38,922 bases of DNA from Actinomycetes bacterium (GCA_025355305.1 JANXZW010000059.1:1-38922), one strand, 5' to 3'. Counted from the first letter of the stretch, positions 1 through 8,471 are shown. Numbers and translations are program-made. The notes: generated by a model from the letters alone, not told the origin.

Positions 1-224
1 GTGGTCAGGTCAAGAAGGGTGAGGTCGTAAAGGCCGTCATCGTTCGAACCGTTAAGGAGAATCGTCGTCCTGATGGTTCCTATATCAAGTTTGATGAGAA
101 CGCAGCAGTTATCTTGAAGGCAGATGGCGAGCCTCGCGGCACCCGTATCTTCGGACCAGTTGCTCGTGAACTTCGTGACAAGCGTTTCATGAAGATCATC
201 TCGCTCGCGCCGGAGGTGCTATAA
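1..224 (+). CDS. rplN: 50S ribosomal protein L14, C-terminal part (5' end outside window)
   Basis: The frame is open from the first base of the window and ends at TAA 222-224. It encodes about the last 73 residues of L14, a 23S rRNA-binding protein of the large subunit at the intersubunit face. Recognisable L14 signatures are the segment KAVIVRT, then [15 protein letters not shown], then [13 protein letters not shown] and the usual C-terminus [11 protein letters not shown] normal L14 has about 122 residues, so roughly 49 N-terminal residues lie upstream of the window. The end of the gene carries GGAGGTG (212-218), which serves as the ribosome binding site of rplX 2 bp downstream. The order rplN-rplX-rplE is the classical spc operon. 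Confidence 0.97.
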   Translation, partial: GQVKKGEVVKAVIVRTVKENRRPDGSYIKFDENAAVILKADGEPRGTRIFGPVARELRDKRFMKIISLAPEVL

Positions 225-226
225 AA

Positions 227-544
227 ATGGCAAATATTAAGCGTGGCGACACTGTTCAAGTGATCGCTGGAAAAGATAAGGGCGTGACCGGCAAGGTCAT
301 CAAGATTGATAAGCGCGAAGCACGCGTCATCGTCGAAGGTGCTAACCGCGTTAAGCGCCACACCCAACAGACTGAGACCGAGCGCGGTGTCAAGGTTGGC
401 GGAATTCTCACCGTTGAAGCCGGGATCCACATCTCGAATGTGCAACTCGTCGGCGATGATGGCAAGGCCACTCGTATTGGTGCCCGCAAGGATGAGAACG
501 GCAAGAACGTTCGCATCTCTCGTCGTACCGGAAAGGATGTCTAA
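227..544 (+). CDS. rplX: 50S ribosomal protein L24
   Basis: This gene encodes a 105-residue L24, an assembly-initiating protein of the large subunit that binds the 5' domain of 23S rRNA. The N-terminus [19 protein letters not shown] is the KOW motif typical of L24, followed by the conserved stretch VKRHTQQT. Length matches the family (about 100-105). The ATG at 227 is 2 bp after the rplN stop and has a strong Shine-Dalgarno sequence inside rplN, so it is co-translated with its neighbour. Only 2 bp separate it from rplE. Nothing is unusual apart from normal actinobacterial codon use. Confidence 0.98.
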   Translation: MANIKRGDTVQVIAGKDKGVTGKVIKIDKREARVIVEGANRVKRHTQQTETERGVKVGGILTVEAGIHISNVQLVGDDGKATRIGARKDENGKNVRISRRTGKDV

Positions 545-546
545 CC

Positions 547-1104
547 ATGACAACCGCAACAGCTCCCCGTCTTAAGGCGCGCTACAAAGCCGAGATTGCC
601 CCTGCGCTCAAGACCCAATTCGCGTACAGCAATGTGATGCAGATTCCTGGCCTGACCAAGATCATTGTAAACATGGGTGTCGGTGAAGCAGCTCGTGACT
701 CTAAGTTGATTGAAGGCGCCATCCGCGACCTCACGATCATCACAGGTCAGAAGCCTCAGGTCACCAAATCTCGTAAGTCGATCGCTCAGTTCAAGTTGCG
801 TGAAGGTATGCCAATTGGCGCCCACGTGACCCTGCGCAACGATCGTATGTGGGAGTTCGCGGATCGCCTTCTCTCCATCGCACTTCCTCGTATCCGTGAC
901 TTCCGTGGGCTCTCACCTAAGCAGTTCGATGGCAACGGTAACTACACCTTCGGTCTGACCGAACAGGTTGTATTCCCTGAGATCGAGCAAGACAAGATCG
1001 ACCGTACCCGTGGTATGGATATCACTTTCGTAACGACAGCCAAGACAGATGACGAAGGACGTGCCCTCCTGAAGGCGCTCGGCTTTCCATTCCGTGAGAA
1101 CTAA
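547..1104 (+). CDS. rplE: 50S ribosomal protein L5
   Basis: This gene encodes a 185-residue L5, which forms part of the central protuberance and contacts 5S rRNA and the P-site tRNA. Visible family signatures are [20 protein letters not shown] near residue 30, [26 protein letters not shown] around residues 67-92, and the C-terminal [28 protein letters not shown]. The ATG at 547 has AAAGGA 9 nt upstream. The length is typical of actinobacteria. It lies 2 bp after rplX, and the downstream rpsZ Shine-Dalgarno sequence (AAGGGG, 1103-1108) overlaps its stop codon, which is consistent with one polycistronic message. Confidence 0.98.
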   Translation: MTTATAPRLKARYKAEIAPALKTQFAYSNVMQIPGLTKIIVNMGVGEAARDSKLIEGAIRDLTIITGQKPQVTKSRKSIAQFKLREGMPIGAHVTLRNDRMWEFADRLLSIALPRIRDFRGLSPKQFDGNGNYTFGLTEQVVFPEIEQDKIDRTRGMDITFVTTAKTDDEGRALLKALGFPFREN

Positions 1105-1117
1105 GGGGTAGTAACTA

Positions 1118-1303
1118 ATGGCAAAGACATCGCTCAAAGTTAAAGCCGCTCGCAAGCCTAAGTTCAAGGTGCGCGGTTACACCCGTTGTCAGCGTTGTGG
1201 GCGGCCACACGCCGTCTACCAAAAGTTCGGCATCTGCCGAATCTGCTTCCGCGAGATGGCACACCGCGGCGAACTTCCTGGCATCACCAAGTCTTCTTGG
1301 TAA
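1118..1303 (+). CDS. rpsZ: 30S ribosomal protein S14, zinc-binding type Z
   Basis: This 61-residue S14 of the short, zinc-binding (C+) class sits in the head of the small subunit. Two CxxC pairs are visible, in [13 protein letters not shown] and [11 protein letters not shown], forming the four-cysteine zinc site. The C-terminus [11 protein letters not shown] is diagnostic. The zinc-free long form (about 101 residues) found in many bacteria as a low-zinc substitute is not in this window. The ATG at 1118 has AAGGGG 9 nt upstream. Unlike the other junctions of the operon, it is followed by a 105-nt gap before rpsH. Confidence 0.98.
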   Translation: MAKTSLKVKAARKPKFKVRGYTRCQRCGRPHAVYQKFGICRICFREMAHRGELPGITKSSW

Positions 1304-1408
1304 GTAAAGAAAAGATCTTTTCCCACCCACTATCAACTACGAGATAGGTCCAGATAACTCCCCCGGGAGAAAATGGAAACCGGCTCGAGAAAGCCCAGAG
1401 GCCACAGT
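1304..1408 (+). promoter_or_regulatory. rpsZ-rpsH intergenic leader with a small palindrome
   Basis: This 105-nt gap is the longest inside the spc part of the operon. It contains the perfect palindrome GAAAAGATCTTTTC (1309-1322), which can fold as a 5-bp stem with a GATC loop. It also contains CCCGGG and a weak GGCT/AGCC hairpin just before the rpsH start. AGAGG at 1397-1401 gives a Shine-Dalgarno sequence 7 nt before the ATG at 1409. S8 is a known autoregulator of this operon in Escherichia coli, so a regulatory role is possible. I cannot recognise the S8-binding consensus here. Confidence 0.4.
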
Positions 1409-1813
1409 ATGACAATGACAGACCCGATCGCAGACATGCTTGCACGTCTGCGCAACGCGAACTCTGCCTACCACGATACGGTTTCAATGCCGTCGTCGTC
1501 GGTAAAAGTTCGCATTGCCGAAATTCTTAAGCAGGAGGGTTACATTTCGAGCTACAAGGTAGAAAATACCGTTGCTGGCTTTGGAAAGACTCTCACCATC
1601 GATTTGAAGTTTGGCTCAGATCGTCAGCGCTCTATCGCTGGCCTGCGCCGTGTTTCAAAGCCTGGACTTCGGGTATACGCAAAGTCCACGGCTCTACCTA
1701 AGGTCTTGGGTGGACTTGGTGTAGCCATCATCTCGACATCATCTGGTCTGCTGACTGATAAGCAAGCCAACAAGCAAGGGGTAGGCGGAGAAGTTCTCGC
1801 CTACGTATGGTGA
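1409..1813 (+). CDS. rpsH: 30S ribosomal protein S8
   Basis: This gene encodes a 134-residue S8, a primary 16S rRNA-binding protein of the platform and often a translational repressor of its own operon. The N-terminus [18 protein letters not shown] and the C-terminus [11 protein letters not shown] are characteristic, as is [12 protein letters not shown] near the end. An in-frame ATG at 1373 would add 12 unusual residues. I prefer 1409 because it gives the typical actinobacterial N-terminus and the family length and has AGAGG at a 7-nt distance, whereas GGGAGA lies only 2 nt from the upstream ATG. The rplF start is 4 bp downstream. Confidence 0.96.
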   Translation: MTMTDPIADMLARLRNANSAYHDTVSMPSSSVKVRIAEILKQEGYISSYKVENTVAGFGKTLTIDLKFGSDRQRSIAGLRRVSKPGLRVYAKSTALPKVLGGLGVAIISTSSGLLTDKQANKQGVGGEVLAYVW

Positions 1814-1817
1814 TCTG

Positions 1818-2357
1818 ATGTCACGTATTGGTCGTTCCCCAATTGCAATTCCTGCGGGAGTTGAAATCAACATTGAGGGCCAAGCAATCTCTGTGAAGGG
1901 TCCTAAGGGAACTCTTTCGCATGTTCTTGCTGGTCCAATTTCAATCGCTAAAGAGGAGTCAACTCTTCTGGTAACTCGCCCTGATGATGGACGCATAGCG
2001 CGCTCACTTCACGGTCTCTCACGTACCTTGGTTGCAAATATGATCGAGGGCGTAACAAATGGTTATTCCAAGACCATCAACATTGTCGGTGTTGGTTACA
2101 AGGTCGCTGAAAGGGGTAAGGATTTGGAGTTCGCACTTGGCTATAGCCATCCTGTCCCATTCACTGCTCCAGAAGGCATCACCTTCAAAGTTGAATCGGC
2201 CACGCGCTTCTCGATCTCTGGTGTCGATAAGCAGCTCGTTGGTGAGGTTGCAGCGAAGATTCAAAAGCTTCGTAAGGCTGATCCATACAAGGGCAAGGGT
2301 CTCCACCTAGACGGCGCAAAGATTCGCCGCAAGCAAGGAAAGACGGGTAAGAAGTAA
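1818..2357 (+). CDS. rplF: 50S ribosomal protein L6
   Basis: This 179-residue L6 lies near the factor-binding region at the base of the L7/L12 stalk. It begins [16 protein letters not shown], contains KGPKGTLSH in the first L6 fold and the second-domain sequence [27 protein letters not shown], then ends [12 protein letters not shown]. Both tandem L6 folds are complete and the length matches the family. The stop codon TAA (2355-2357) shares its last A with the ATG of rplR, so translation of the two is very likely coupled. Confidence 0.98.
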   Translation: MSRIGRSPIAIPAGVEINIEGQAISVKGPKGTLSHVLAGPISIAKEESTLLVTRPDDGRIARSLHGLSRTLVANMIEGVTNGYSKTINIVGVGYKVAERGKDLEFALGYSHPVPFTAPEGITFKVESATRFSISGVDKQLVGEVAAKIQKLRKADPYKGKGLHLDGAKIRRKQGKTGKK

Positions 2358-2734
2358 TGGCTATCGGTGTAAAGGTTGTTAAAGGCTCGGCACAAAATGC
2401 CCGCCGTCGTCGCCACTTCCGTGTCCGCAAGCGTGTAGTCGGTTCTGCCGAGCGTCCACGTCTTGTTGTCTCACGTTCATCTCGCCACCTTGTTGTGCAA
2501 ATCGTTGATGATTCGATCGGTCAGACTCTCGTCTCTGCCTCAACCATGGAGGCAACTCTGCGCGAGAGCAGAGATGACAAGAGCGCAAAGGCTCGCCTCG
2601 TCGGTGCCGAGATCGCAAAGCGTGCCAAGGAAAAGGGCATCTCTGCAGTGGTCTTTGACCGGGGCGGAAACAAGTACACCGGACGCATTGCAGCACTTGC
2701 TGACAGTGCCCGCGAGAATGGATTGGACTTCTAA
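2357..2734 (+). CDS. rplR: 50S ribosomal protein L18
   Basis: This 125-residue L18 binds 5S rRNA together with L5 and L25. The sequence has the family hallmarks [21 protein letters not shown] near the start, [14 protein letters not shown]-like strand residues, and the C-terminal [26 protein letters not shown]. The start ATG overlaps the rplF stop by one base and the stop overlaps the rpsE ATG by one base, giving a tightly coupled rplF-rplR-rpsE trio. No independent Shine-Dalgarno is convincing, as expected for coupled genes. Confidence 0.98.
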   Translation: MAIGVKVVKGSAQNARRRRHFRVRKRVVGSAERPRLVVSRSSRHLVVQIVDDSIGQTLVSASTMEATLRESRDDKSAKARLVGAEIAKRAKEKGISAVVFDRGGNKYTGRIAALADSARENGLDF

Positions 2735-3354
2735 TGGCTACTCCTCCAGTAAACGCAAACGCATCTGAGCGTGCCCCTAAGGGCGGCAATGATCGTCGCG
2801 AGCGTCGCGGCCGTGATGGTGGACCGGAGAAAGAGAAGTCTCCCTACACCGAGCGCGTTGTCTTCATTAACCGTGTTGCAAAGGTTGTTAAGGGAGGACG
2901 TCGTTTCTCCTTCACAGCACTTGTTGTCGTTGGCGATCAAAAGGGTACCGTCGGAGTTGGATACGGCAAGGCTAAGGAAGTTCCTCAAGCTATCGCCAAG
3001 GCAGTGGAAGATGCAAAGAAGCAATTCTTCAAAGTCGCATTGCTCGGTTCCACAATTCCTCACCCAGTCCAAGGTGAGGCTGCAGCCGGCGTAGTTCTTC
3101 TCCGCCCTGCATCTCCTGGTACCGGAGTTATCGCTGGTGGCCCAGTCCGCGCCGTACTTGAGTGTGCTGGTATCAACGATGTTCTTACCAAGTCTCTTGG
3201 TTCAAATAACCCAATCAACATGGTGCATGCCACCGCCGCAGCTCTCAAGATGTTGGAATCCCCAGCATCAATCGCAGCTCGTCGTGGTCTACCCCTTGAA
3301 GATGTCGCACCAGCAGCAATTGCTCGTGCCGTAGCAGCAACGGTTGGTGCATAA
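2734..3354 (+). CDS. rpsE: 30S ribosomal protein S5
   Basis: This 206-residue S5 takes part in decoding fidelity and mRNA unwinding at the entry channel. After a hydrophilic, low-complexity N-terminal extension of about 40 residues rich in Arg, Gly and Asp, which is common in actinobacteria, comes the dsRNA-binding fold ([17 protein letters not shown], then [15 protein letters not shown]). The C-terminal S5 fold follows ([19 protein letters not shown], then [14 protein letters not shown]). The length exceeds the 166 residues of the E. coli protein only because of the extension. It overlaps rplR by one base and is followed 2 bp later by rpmD. Confidence 0.98.
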   Translation: MATPPVNANASERAPKGGNDRRERRGRDGGPEKEKSPYTERVVFINRVAKVVKGGRRFSFTALVVVGDQKGTVGVGYGKAKEVPQAIAKAVEDAKKQFFKVALLGSTIPHPVQGEAAAGVVLLRPASPGTGVIAGGPVRAVLECAGINDVLTKSLGSNNPINMVHATAAALKMLESPASIAARRGLPLEDVAPAAIARAVAATVGA

Positions 3355-3356
3355 AC

Positions 3357-3539
3357 ATGCCACGTCTAAAAGTCACGCAACTTCGTTCCAAGGTTGGCGC
3401 TCGTCCAGAGCACCGCGAGACCTTGCGTTCACTTGGTTTAAAGCGAATCGGTGATGTCGTCGTAAAGGAAGATCGTCCCGAGATTCGCGGAATGGTCGTC
3501 GCTGTACGTCACATGGTTGCCGTTGAGGAGGTTGAATAA
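3357..3539 (+). CDS. rpmD: 50S ribosomal protein L30
   Basis: This 60-residue L30 is a small large-subunit protein. The sequence [31 protein letters not shown] is the full L30 signature, and the remainder ([18 protein letters not shown]) completes the fold. It sits in its canonical place between rpsE and rplO. Its last codons contain AGGAGG (3526-3531), which is the Shine-Dalgarno sequence for rplO 2 bp downstream. Confidence 0.97.
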   Translation: MPRLKVTQLRSKVGARPEHRETLRSLGLKRIGDVVVKEDRPEIRGMVVAVRHMVAVEEVE

Positions 3540-3541
3540 CA

Positions 3542-3982
3542 ATGGTTCTCAAAGTTCATCATCTACGTCCGGCTCCGGGCGCAAAGAAGGCCCGGACTCG
3601 TAAGGGTCGAGGCGAGGCATCGAAGGGTAAGACTGCTGGTCGCGGCGGTAAGGGAACACGCGCTCGCAACGTGGTCCGTGCTGGTTTCGAAGGCGGACAA
3701 CTTCCTCTCGTAATGCGTCTTCCAAAGCTCCGTGGTTTTAAAAATCCAGAGCGCCAGGAGTACCAGCCAGTTAACGTCTCCACCATTAATGCTCTCTATC
3801 CAAAGGGTGGCCAAGTCACCGTTGAGGATCTAGTGGCAAAGGGTGCTGCTCGTGACGGTCACCCCGTTAAGGTTCTTGGAAATGGTGACATTTCTGTGAA
3901 GGTCACCGTCGTGGCGCACGCCTTCTCCGCTTCAGCATCTGACAAGATCGCTGCGGCTGGCGGATCGATCACTAAGCTTTAA
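3542..3982 (+). CDS. rplO: 50S ribosomal protein L15
   Basis: This 146-residue L15 is an internal large-subunit protein needed late in assembly. The N-terminus [35 protein letters not shown]-type basic extension and the motif [20 protein letters not shown] are characteristic, and the C-terminal half ends [18 protein letters not shown]. The strong AGGAGG lies 10 nt before the ATG. It is the last ribosomal gene before secY, and an 84-nt gap follows. Confidence 0.98.
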   Translation: MVLKVHHLRPAPGAKKARTRKGRGEASKGKTAGRGGKGTRARNVVRAGFEGGQLPLVMRLPKLRGFKNPERQEYQPVNVSTINALYPKGGQVTVEDLVAKGAARDGHPVKVLGNGDISVKVTVVAHAFSASASDKIAAAGGSITKL

Positions 3983-4066
3983 AGGGCTTTAACCCAACCC
4001 CCACTATTAAGCCGTTAAGGGTCCTCGCCAGAGAGACTTTTAGTAAGAAATATAAGGAGAAGTTAA
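3983..4066 (+). promoter_or_regulatory. rplO-secY spacer with secY ribosome binding site
   Basis: This 84-nt gap separates the ribosomal genes from secY-adk-map. AAGGAGA at 4054-4060 lies 6 nt before the secY ATG and is a strong Shine-Dalgarno sequence. The A/T-rich stretch just before it (AAATATAAG) could hold a -10 element, but I see no convincing -35. There are short self-complementary pieces, such as TTAAGCCGTTAA, but no hairpin followed by a T tract, so read-through from rplO is likely. Confidence 0.45.
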
Positions 4067-5362
4067 ATGCTTGCAGCGTTTGGTAAGGCCTTCAAGACGC
4101 CCGATCTTCGCGTAAAGATTTTCTTCACCTTGGCGATCATGGCGCTCTTCCGTTTCGGATCGATCGTCCCTACGCCAGGTGTTTCTTACAAGAATGTACA
4201 GTCATGTCTTAACCAGACAAGTTCTGGTGGACTCTTCGGACTTATTAACTTGTTCTCCGGTGGTGCGCTCTTGCACCTCTCGGTCTTTGCCTTGGGCATC
4301 ATGCCGTACATCACCAGCTCAATCATTATTCAGCTCCTGACAGTGGTTATCCCACGCTTTGAAACTCTCAAGGCAGAGGGTCAATCTGGAAATGCAAAGC
4401 TCACGCAGTACACCCGTTACCTCACAGTTGGATTAGCGATCTTGCAGTCCACTGGTCTTATCGCGGTAGCTCGTTCGACTGGTCGTCTCTTTAGCGGTTG
4501 TACCCTCGCGATCGTTCCAGATTCTTCATGGCCACGTATCGTAACCATGGTCATGGTTATGACTGCCGGAACATCTGTCATCATGTGGCTCGGTGAGTTG
4601 ATTACCGATCGTGGTATCGGTAACGGAATGTCCATCTTGATCTTCACCTCAATCGCCGCTGGTTTCCCAACCCAGCTCTGGTCAATCAAGCAGCAGAAGG
4701 GTTGGTTCGCCTTCCTCTTTGTTATGGCTGTTGGAGTCTTGGTCGTAGCAGCAGTTGTGTTCGTGGAGCAGGCACAACGCCGTATCCCCGTGCAATATGC
4801 CAAGCGCCAGATCGGTCGCCAGTCCTATGGCGGAACCTCAACTTATATTCCTATCAAGGTCAACCAAGCAGGAGTTATCCCCGTTATCTTCGCTTCATCC
4901 TTGCTTTACATACCTTCGCTGATCGTCAACTTCTCTGGCTCAACCGCGAAGTGGTCGATCTGGATTCAACGGAATTTAGTCAAGGGTGATCACCCGATTT
5001 ACATCATCTCTTATGCGATCTTGATCATCTTCTTCACCTACTTCTATGTTGCGATTACCTTCAACCCCGATGAAGTTGCTGACAATATGAAGCAGTATGG
5101 TGGGTTCATTCCTGGCATTCGCGCTGGTAAGCCAACCTCTGAATATTTACAGTATGTGCTCTCACGTATTACGGCTCCTGGTTCCCTCTACCTGGCATTT
5201 GTAGCAATCATTCCGATTATTGCCTTGATCCTCTTCCAGGCTTCACAGAACTTCCCATTTGGTGGAACTGCAATCCTGATTGTGGTCGGCGTGGGTCTGG
5301 ATACTGCTAAGCAGATTGAATCTCAATTGCAGCAACGTTCATATGAGGGATTCTTGCGCTAA
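4067..5362 (+). CDS. secY: Preprotein translocase subunit SecY
   Basis: This gene encodes the 431-residue channel-forming subunit of the Sec translocon, an inner-membrane protein with ten transmembrane helices. Family signatures are visible: the first segment ALFRFGSIVPTPGV, the plug region GGLFGLINLFSGGALLHLSVFALGIMPYITSSI, the loop VEQAQRRIPVQYAKR, NQAGVIPVIFASSL, and the cytosolic loop PDEVADNMKQYGGFIPGIR. The C-terminus ends IESQLQQRSYEGFLR as expected. Its stop codon TAA overlaps the adk ATG by one base. It would export the signal-peptide-bearing proteins encoded later in this window. Confidence 0.98.
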   Translation: MLAAFGKAFKTPDLRVKIFFTLAIMALFRFGSIVPTPGVSYKNVQSCLNQTSSGGLFGLINLFSGGALLHLSVFALGIMPYITSSIIIQLLTVVIPRFETLKAEGQSGNAKLTQYTRYLTVGLAILQSTGLIAVARSTGRLFSGCTLAIVPDSSWPRIVTMVMVMTAGTSVIMWLGELITDRGIGNGMSILIFTSIAAGFPTQLWSIKQQKGWFAFLFVMAVGVLVVAAVVFVEQAQRRIPVQYAKRQIGRQSYGGTSTYIPIKVNQAGVIPVIFASSLLYIPSLIVNFSGSTAKWSIWIQRNLVKGDHPIYIISYAILIIFFTYFYVAITFNPDEVADNMKQYGGFIPGIRAGKPTSEYLQYVLSRITAPGSLYLAFVAIIPIIALILFQASQNFPFGGTAILIVVGVGLDTAKQIESQLQQRSYEGFLR

Positions 5363-6003
5363 TGCGCTTGATCCTGGTTGGTCCTCCAGGCGCCGGAAAA
5401 GGTACACAAGCAGTTTACTTAGCGGCGCACTACGGGATTCCTCACATCTCAACGGGAGATATTTTTCGTGCCAACATCAAGGGTGAGACCGAACTCGGCA
5501 AACTGGCTAAGTCGTATTTGGACTCTGGCAACTTGGTTCCGGATTCAGTGACTAACGAGATGCTCAAGGAGCGCGTTGGCCAGAGCGATGCCGCAGGTGG
5601 TTTCTTGCTCGACGGATATCCTCGCAATGTAGGTCAGGCAGAATTTCTGGAAGGCGTCTTGGTTGAAAAGAAAATTACTCTCGATGCGGTGCTAGAACTT
5701 TCAATTCCGGGCGAGGAGATTATTAAGCGTCTTTCAGGCCGCCGCGTCTGCCGCAACTGTGGCACCACTTCGCATATTATTTTTGACAGGTCAAAGGTTG
5801 ATGGCCTCTGTGATAGTTGTGGCGGCGAGCTCTACCAACGTGAGGATGATAAAGAGGAAGTCATTGCTCATCGCCTCTCCGTGTATGCCGAGCAGACCGA
5901 ACCCATCATCGCCTTCTATCGGGAACTTGGGTTGCTTAAAGTGATTAATGCAATCGGAGAAGTTTCAGAGATCTCGGCAAACGCCGTAGCAACTCTTAAG
6001 TAG
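5362..6003 (+). CDS. adk: Adenylate kinase with four-cysteine zinc LID
   Basis: This 213-residue cytosolic adenylate kinase catalyses ATP + AMP to 2 ADP. The P-loop GPPGAGKGT is at residues 7-15, the AMP-binding DGYPRN near residue 84, and the LID domain is the long type. The LID carries Cys130, Cys133, Cys150 and Cys153 in a CxxC-x16-CxxC arrangement, so it can bind a structural zinc ion. Mycobacterial enzymes have a short LID without this site, and some streptomycete enzymes keep only part of it. The gene overlaps secY by one base and precedes map by 5 bp, a very conserved secY-adk-map order. Confidence 0.98.
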   Translation: MRLILVGPPGAGKGTQAVYLAAHYGIPHISTGDIFRANIKGETELGKLAKSYLDSGNLVPDSVTNEMLKERVGQSDAAGGFLLDGYPRNVGQAEFLEGVLVEKKITLDAVLELSIPGEEIIKRLSGRRVCRNCGTTSHIIFDRSKVDGLCDSCGGELYQREDDKEEVIAHRLSVYAEQTEPIIAFYRELGLLKVINAIGEVSEISANAVATLK

Positions 6004-6008
6004 GTCCC

Positions 6009-6821
6009 GTGGTCATGCAAATCAAGACGCTTGAGCAGCTGAAATTAATGCGCAAGGCAGGGCTTGTTGTAGCCGAAGCTCTCAACCTAATGAAGGCCGC
6101 AATTGCTCCTGGAGTGACTCCCCTTGAACTCGATGCCATCGCCGCTGATTATCTAGAAGCCCACAATGCCGTGCCATCTTTTCTTGATTATCACGGTTAT
6201 CCCAACGTCATATGTGCCTCGGTCAATCATGAGGTAGTTCATGGAATTCCTAATGAACGCCCACTTGTTGCGGGTGACATTATCTCCATTGACTTCGGTG
6301 CCATCGTTGATGGTTGGCACGGAGACTCGGCCTTCTCGGTTGGCGTAGGTAACATTGACCCAGCAGATCAGAAATTCATGGATACCTGCGAAGAGTCGAT
6401 GTGGCGCGGGATCGCGGTAGCTAAGGTCGGGGGCCATCTCACTGATATCTCACATGCGATCGAGAGTTATGTGCAGAGCCAAGGTAAGTATGGAATCCTG
6501 CGGGAGTACGGTGGCCATGGAATAGGTACAGAGATGCACCAGGATCCTCACGTGCTTAACTATGGCCCAGCCGGACTCGGACCAGAGTTGAAAGCCGGAC
6601 TCGCCCTCGCTATTGAGCCCATGTTGACTCGCGGTACCGAAAAGATGAAGACCCTTTCAGATGGCTGGACAGTCATCGCGAGCGATAAATCCAATGGCGC
6701 TCATTTCGAACACACCTTTGCCCTGCTGCCTGATGGCAAGCCCTTCGTTATGACCGCCTTAGATGGGGGAGCAGGAGATCTCGGTCGACTTGGAGTCGAG
6801 ATCTCAGATTTAATCAAGTAG
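6009..6821 (+). CDS. map: Type I methionine aminopeptidase
   Basis: This enzyme removes the initiator methionine from nascent proteins in the cytosol. All five metal-ligand motifs are visible: the two Asp in IDFGAIVDGWHGDSAF, the His in EYGGHGIGTEMHQDPHV, the Glu in LAIEPML, and the Glu in GAHFEHTFAL. The protein has 270 residues if GTG 6009 is used and 268 from ATG 6015. GTAGG at 6000-6004 lies 4 nt from the GTG and 10 nt from the ATG, so the start is uncertain by two codons. Many actinobacteria place infA next, but here a hydrolase gene intervenes. Confidence 0.96.
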   Translation: MVMQIKTLEQLKLMRKAGLVVAEALNLMKAAIAPGVTPLELDAIAADYLEAHNAVPSFLDYHGYPNVICASVNHEVVHGIPNERPLVAGDIISIDFGAIVDGWHGDSAFSVGVGNIDPADQKFMDTCEESMWRGIAVAKVGGHLTDISHAIESYVQSQGKYGILREYGGHGIGTEMHQDPHVLNYGPAGLGPELKAGLALAIEPMLTRGTEKMKTLSDGWTVIASDKSNGAHFEHTFALLPDGKPFVMTALDGGAGDLGRLGVEISDLIK

Positions 6822-6858
6822 TTTTAACCATCCCGTTCCACCCGAGAGAGGCTTACAG

Positions 6859-8304
6859 ATGTTCCCTGCAACTCGGATAGCGATAAGTGCTGAAACAAGG
6901 AGGCAGTTAGAAGAATTAATTTCGGCACGCGTTGAGTCGCAAGGAACCCCTGGGATCTTCGCCACGATTTTTCAAGGCGATCAAATCCTGCTGGAAATGG
7001 GAGCTGGCGCTGGCACACTTGCGAGTTCAATTCCAGATGCCGGAACTATTTTTCGTATCGCTTCTTGTACCAAGAGTTTTACCATCGCCGCCCTTCTAAA
7101 GTTACGAGATGATGGCAAACTCAATCTGGATCAACCGATTACTGACTTTGTTTCTGAATTTACATTTTCAAATCTCAGCAGGGCAACGACAATTCCTACA
7201 CTTCGCCAACTCGCCTCAATGTCATCGGGTTTACCGACAGATGATCCGTGGGCAGACCGTCAGGAGTCAATATCACCGCAAGAATTACGCGAGATTCTCA
7301 CTCATGGTGTGAATGCAACGAGTACTACTGGGGAGCTCTTTCAATATTCCAATCTTGGCTTTGCGCTGCTCGGTCTAACGATCGAGACCGCTTCCGGAGG
7401 AGACTTCAGAGAGTTTGTTTCAACTCAACTCCTTAAGCCGCTGGGTATGAATCAATCGGGATTTAATGTGACAGATTTTGAGGAGGGCTCGCTCGCGATT
7501 GGGTACAGAAAAGTGAAGGAAAGTTGGGTAGAACTACCTTTCTCAGCCTCTGGTTCTTTCTCCAGTATCGGCGGACTTTTTAGTAGTGGGAGAGATTTGC
7601 GAATTTGGTCCAACTGGTTCTATTCGGCATTCAACGAGCAGGCACAAGGAGAGGAGATCCTCTCGACCTCATCTAGAAGAGAGATGCAACGAATCTCAAC
7701 CCCGAGCCTCTTTGACACCCACTTGGGTACTTTGCCAAAAAATGGTGGCCGCATCTCTGGTTATGGACTTGGCTTATTTGTTGAATACGACCAGCGCTGG
7801 GGTCAATTTGTCTCCCATTCGGGTGGTTACCCCGGGTTTAGCTCACACATGCGTTGGCACATTCCCACAGGTTTATCAGTTGTCGTTTTAGAGAACGCGA
7901 CCTACTCAGGAGCGATGGCCACCGCTATTGCTCTCTTAGAGGCGACTCTGGAAGCGCTCAATTTTGAAGTTTCTGAGCCTGGGATCTGGCCCGTAACCCG
8001 CGATCTGGTCCAGAAGGCGGATTCTTTGATTCGAAATTGGAGCGATGAATTGGCTACCGAGATCTTCTCTGAAAATGTGGCGCTGGATATTCCCTTCATC
8101 GAAAGAATGGCGGAGATCGGCCAACTTACTCAAGAGATGGGAGGGTTGAAAGAGGGCGCTGGGATCGAGATTCAAAACTCTGATTCCCCACTCCATGCCA
8201 TATGGAATATCCCTGCCAACAGTGGAGATTTGACCTGCGAGATCCGATTGACCCCAAATTTCCCGCCTCAGATTCAGACCTTCCGGGTGAGGAAAGGGAG
8301 TTGA
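6859..8304 (+). CDS. Serine hydrolase of the beta-lactamase / penicillin-binding class C family
   Basis: The 481-residue protein has the three active-site motifs of the PF00144 family. These are SxxK (Ser69-Cys-Thr-Lys72), YxN (Tyr163-Ser-Asn165) and HxG (His320-Ser-Gly322). Other family features are the MSSGLPTDDPW and GFALLGLTIE segments. Members include D-alanyl-D-alanine peptidases, esterases and class C beta-lactamases, so the substrate cannot be read from sequence. No signal peptide or membrane helix is visible, so it is probably cytoplasmic, which argues against a typical peptidoglycan role. About 100 residues after the catalytic domain form an extra C-terminal region. A GAGAGAGG Shine-Dalgarno sequence lies about 7 nt before the ATG. 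It sits between map and infA and is probably an insertion into an otherwise conserved order. Confidence 0.88.
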   Translation: MFPATRIAISAETRRQLEELISARVESQGTPGIFATIFQGDQILLEMGAGAGTLASSIPDAGTIFRIASCTKSFTIAALLKLRDDGKLNLDQPITDFVSEFTFSNLSRATTIPTLRQLASMSSGLPTDDPWADRQESISPQELREILTHGVNATSTTGELFQYSNLGFALLGLTIETASGGDFREFVSTQLLKPLGMNQSGFNVTDFEEGSLAIGYRKVKESWVELPFSASGSFSSIGGLFSSGRDLRIWSNWFYSAFNEQAQGEEILSTSSRREMQRISTPSLFDTHLGTLPKNGGRISGYGLGLFVEYDQRWGQFVSHSGGYPGFSSHMRWHIPTGLSVVVLENATYSGAMATAIALLEATLEALNFEVSEPGIWPVTRDLVQKADSLIRNWSDELATEIFSENVALDIPFIERMAEIGQLTQEMGGLKEGAGIEIQNSDSPLHAIWNIPANSGDLTCEIRLTPNFPPQIQTFRVRKGS

Positions 8305-8471
8305 TGCATCTCCGAAAGAGTGGGCAGGGGCTTGTAGCATAAATGGGGCGAAAATGGCGTCCAAAAGGGTTCCCGATTTCCTCTTTTTGGCTCCGCGCCT
8401 TAAGATTGCCCTCTGCCCAGAAATGAGCGGATGTCCGTAAGAAGACCCCCACATAGATAAGTAGGTACTGC
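8305..8471 (+). promoter_or_regulatory. infA upstream region
   Basis: This 167-nt gap should hold the promoter of the infA-rpmJ-rpsM-rpoA operon. I cannot fix a single best -35/-10 pair. TTGCCC near 8407 and TAGATA near 8455 are individual candidate hexamers only. Two inverted repeats are visible: CCAAAAG against CTTTTTGG around 8360-8390, and GGGCAG (8322-8327) against CTGCCC (8413-8418). The infA Shine-Dalgarno sequence GTAGG ends at 8465, 6 nt before the TTG start. Confidence 0.4.

Noticed and set aside
1373-1408. Upstream ATG at 1373 as the rpsH start
   Set aside because: It adds 12 residues foreign to S8, and GGGAGA is only 2 nt from that ATG. ATG 1409 has AGAGG at 7 nt and gives the standard N-terminus.
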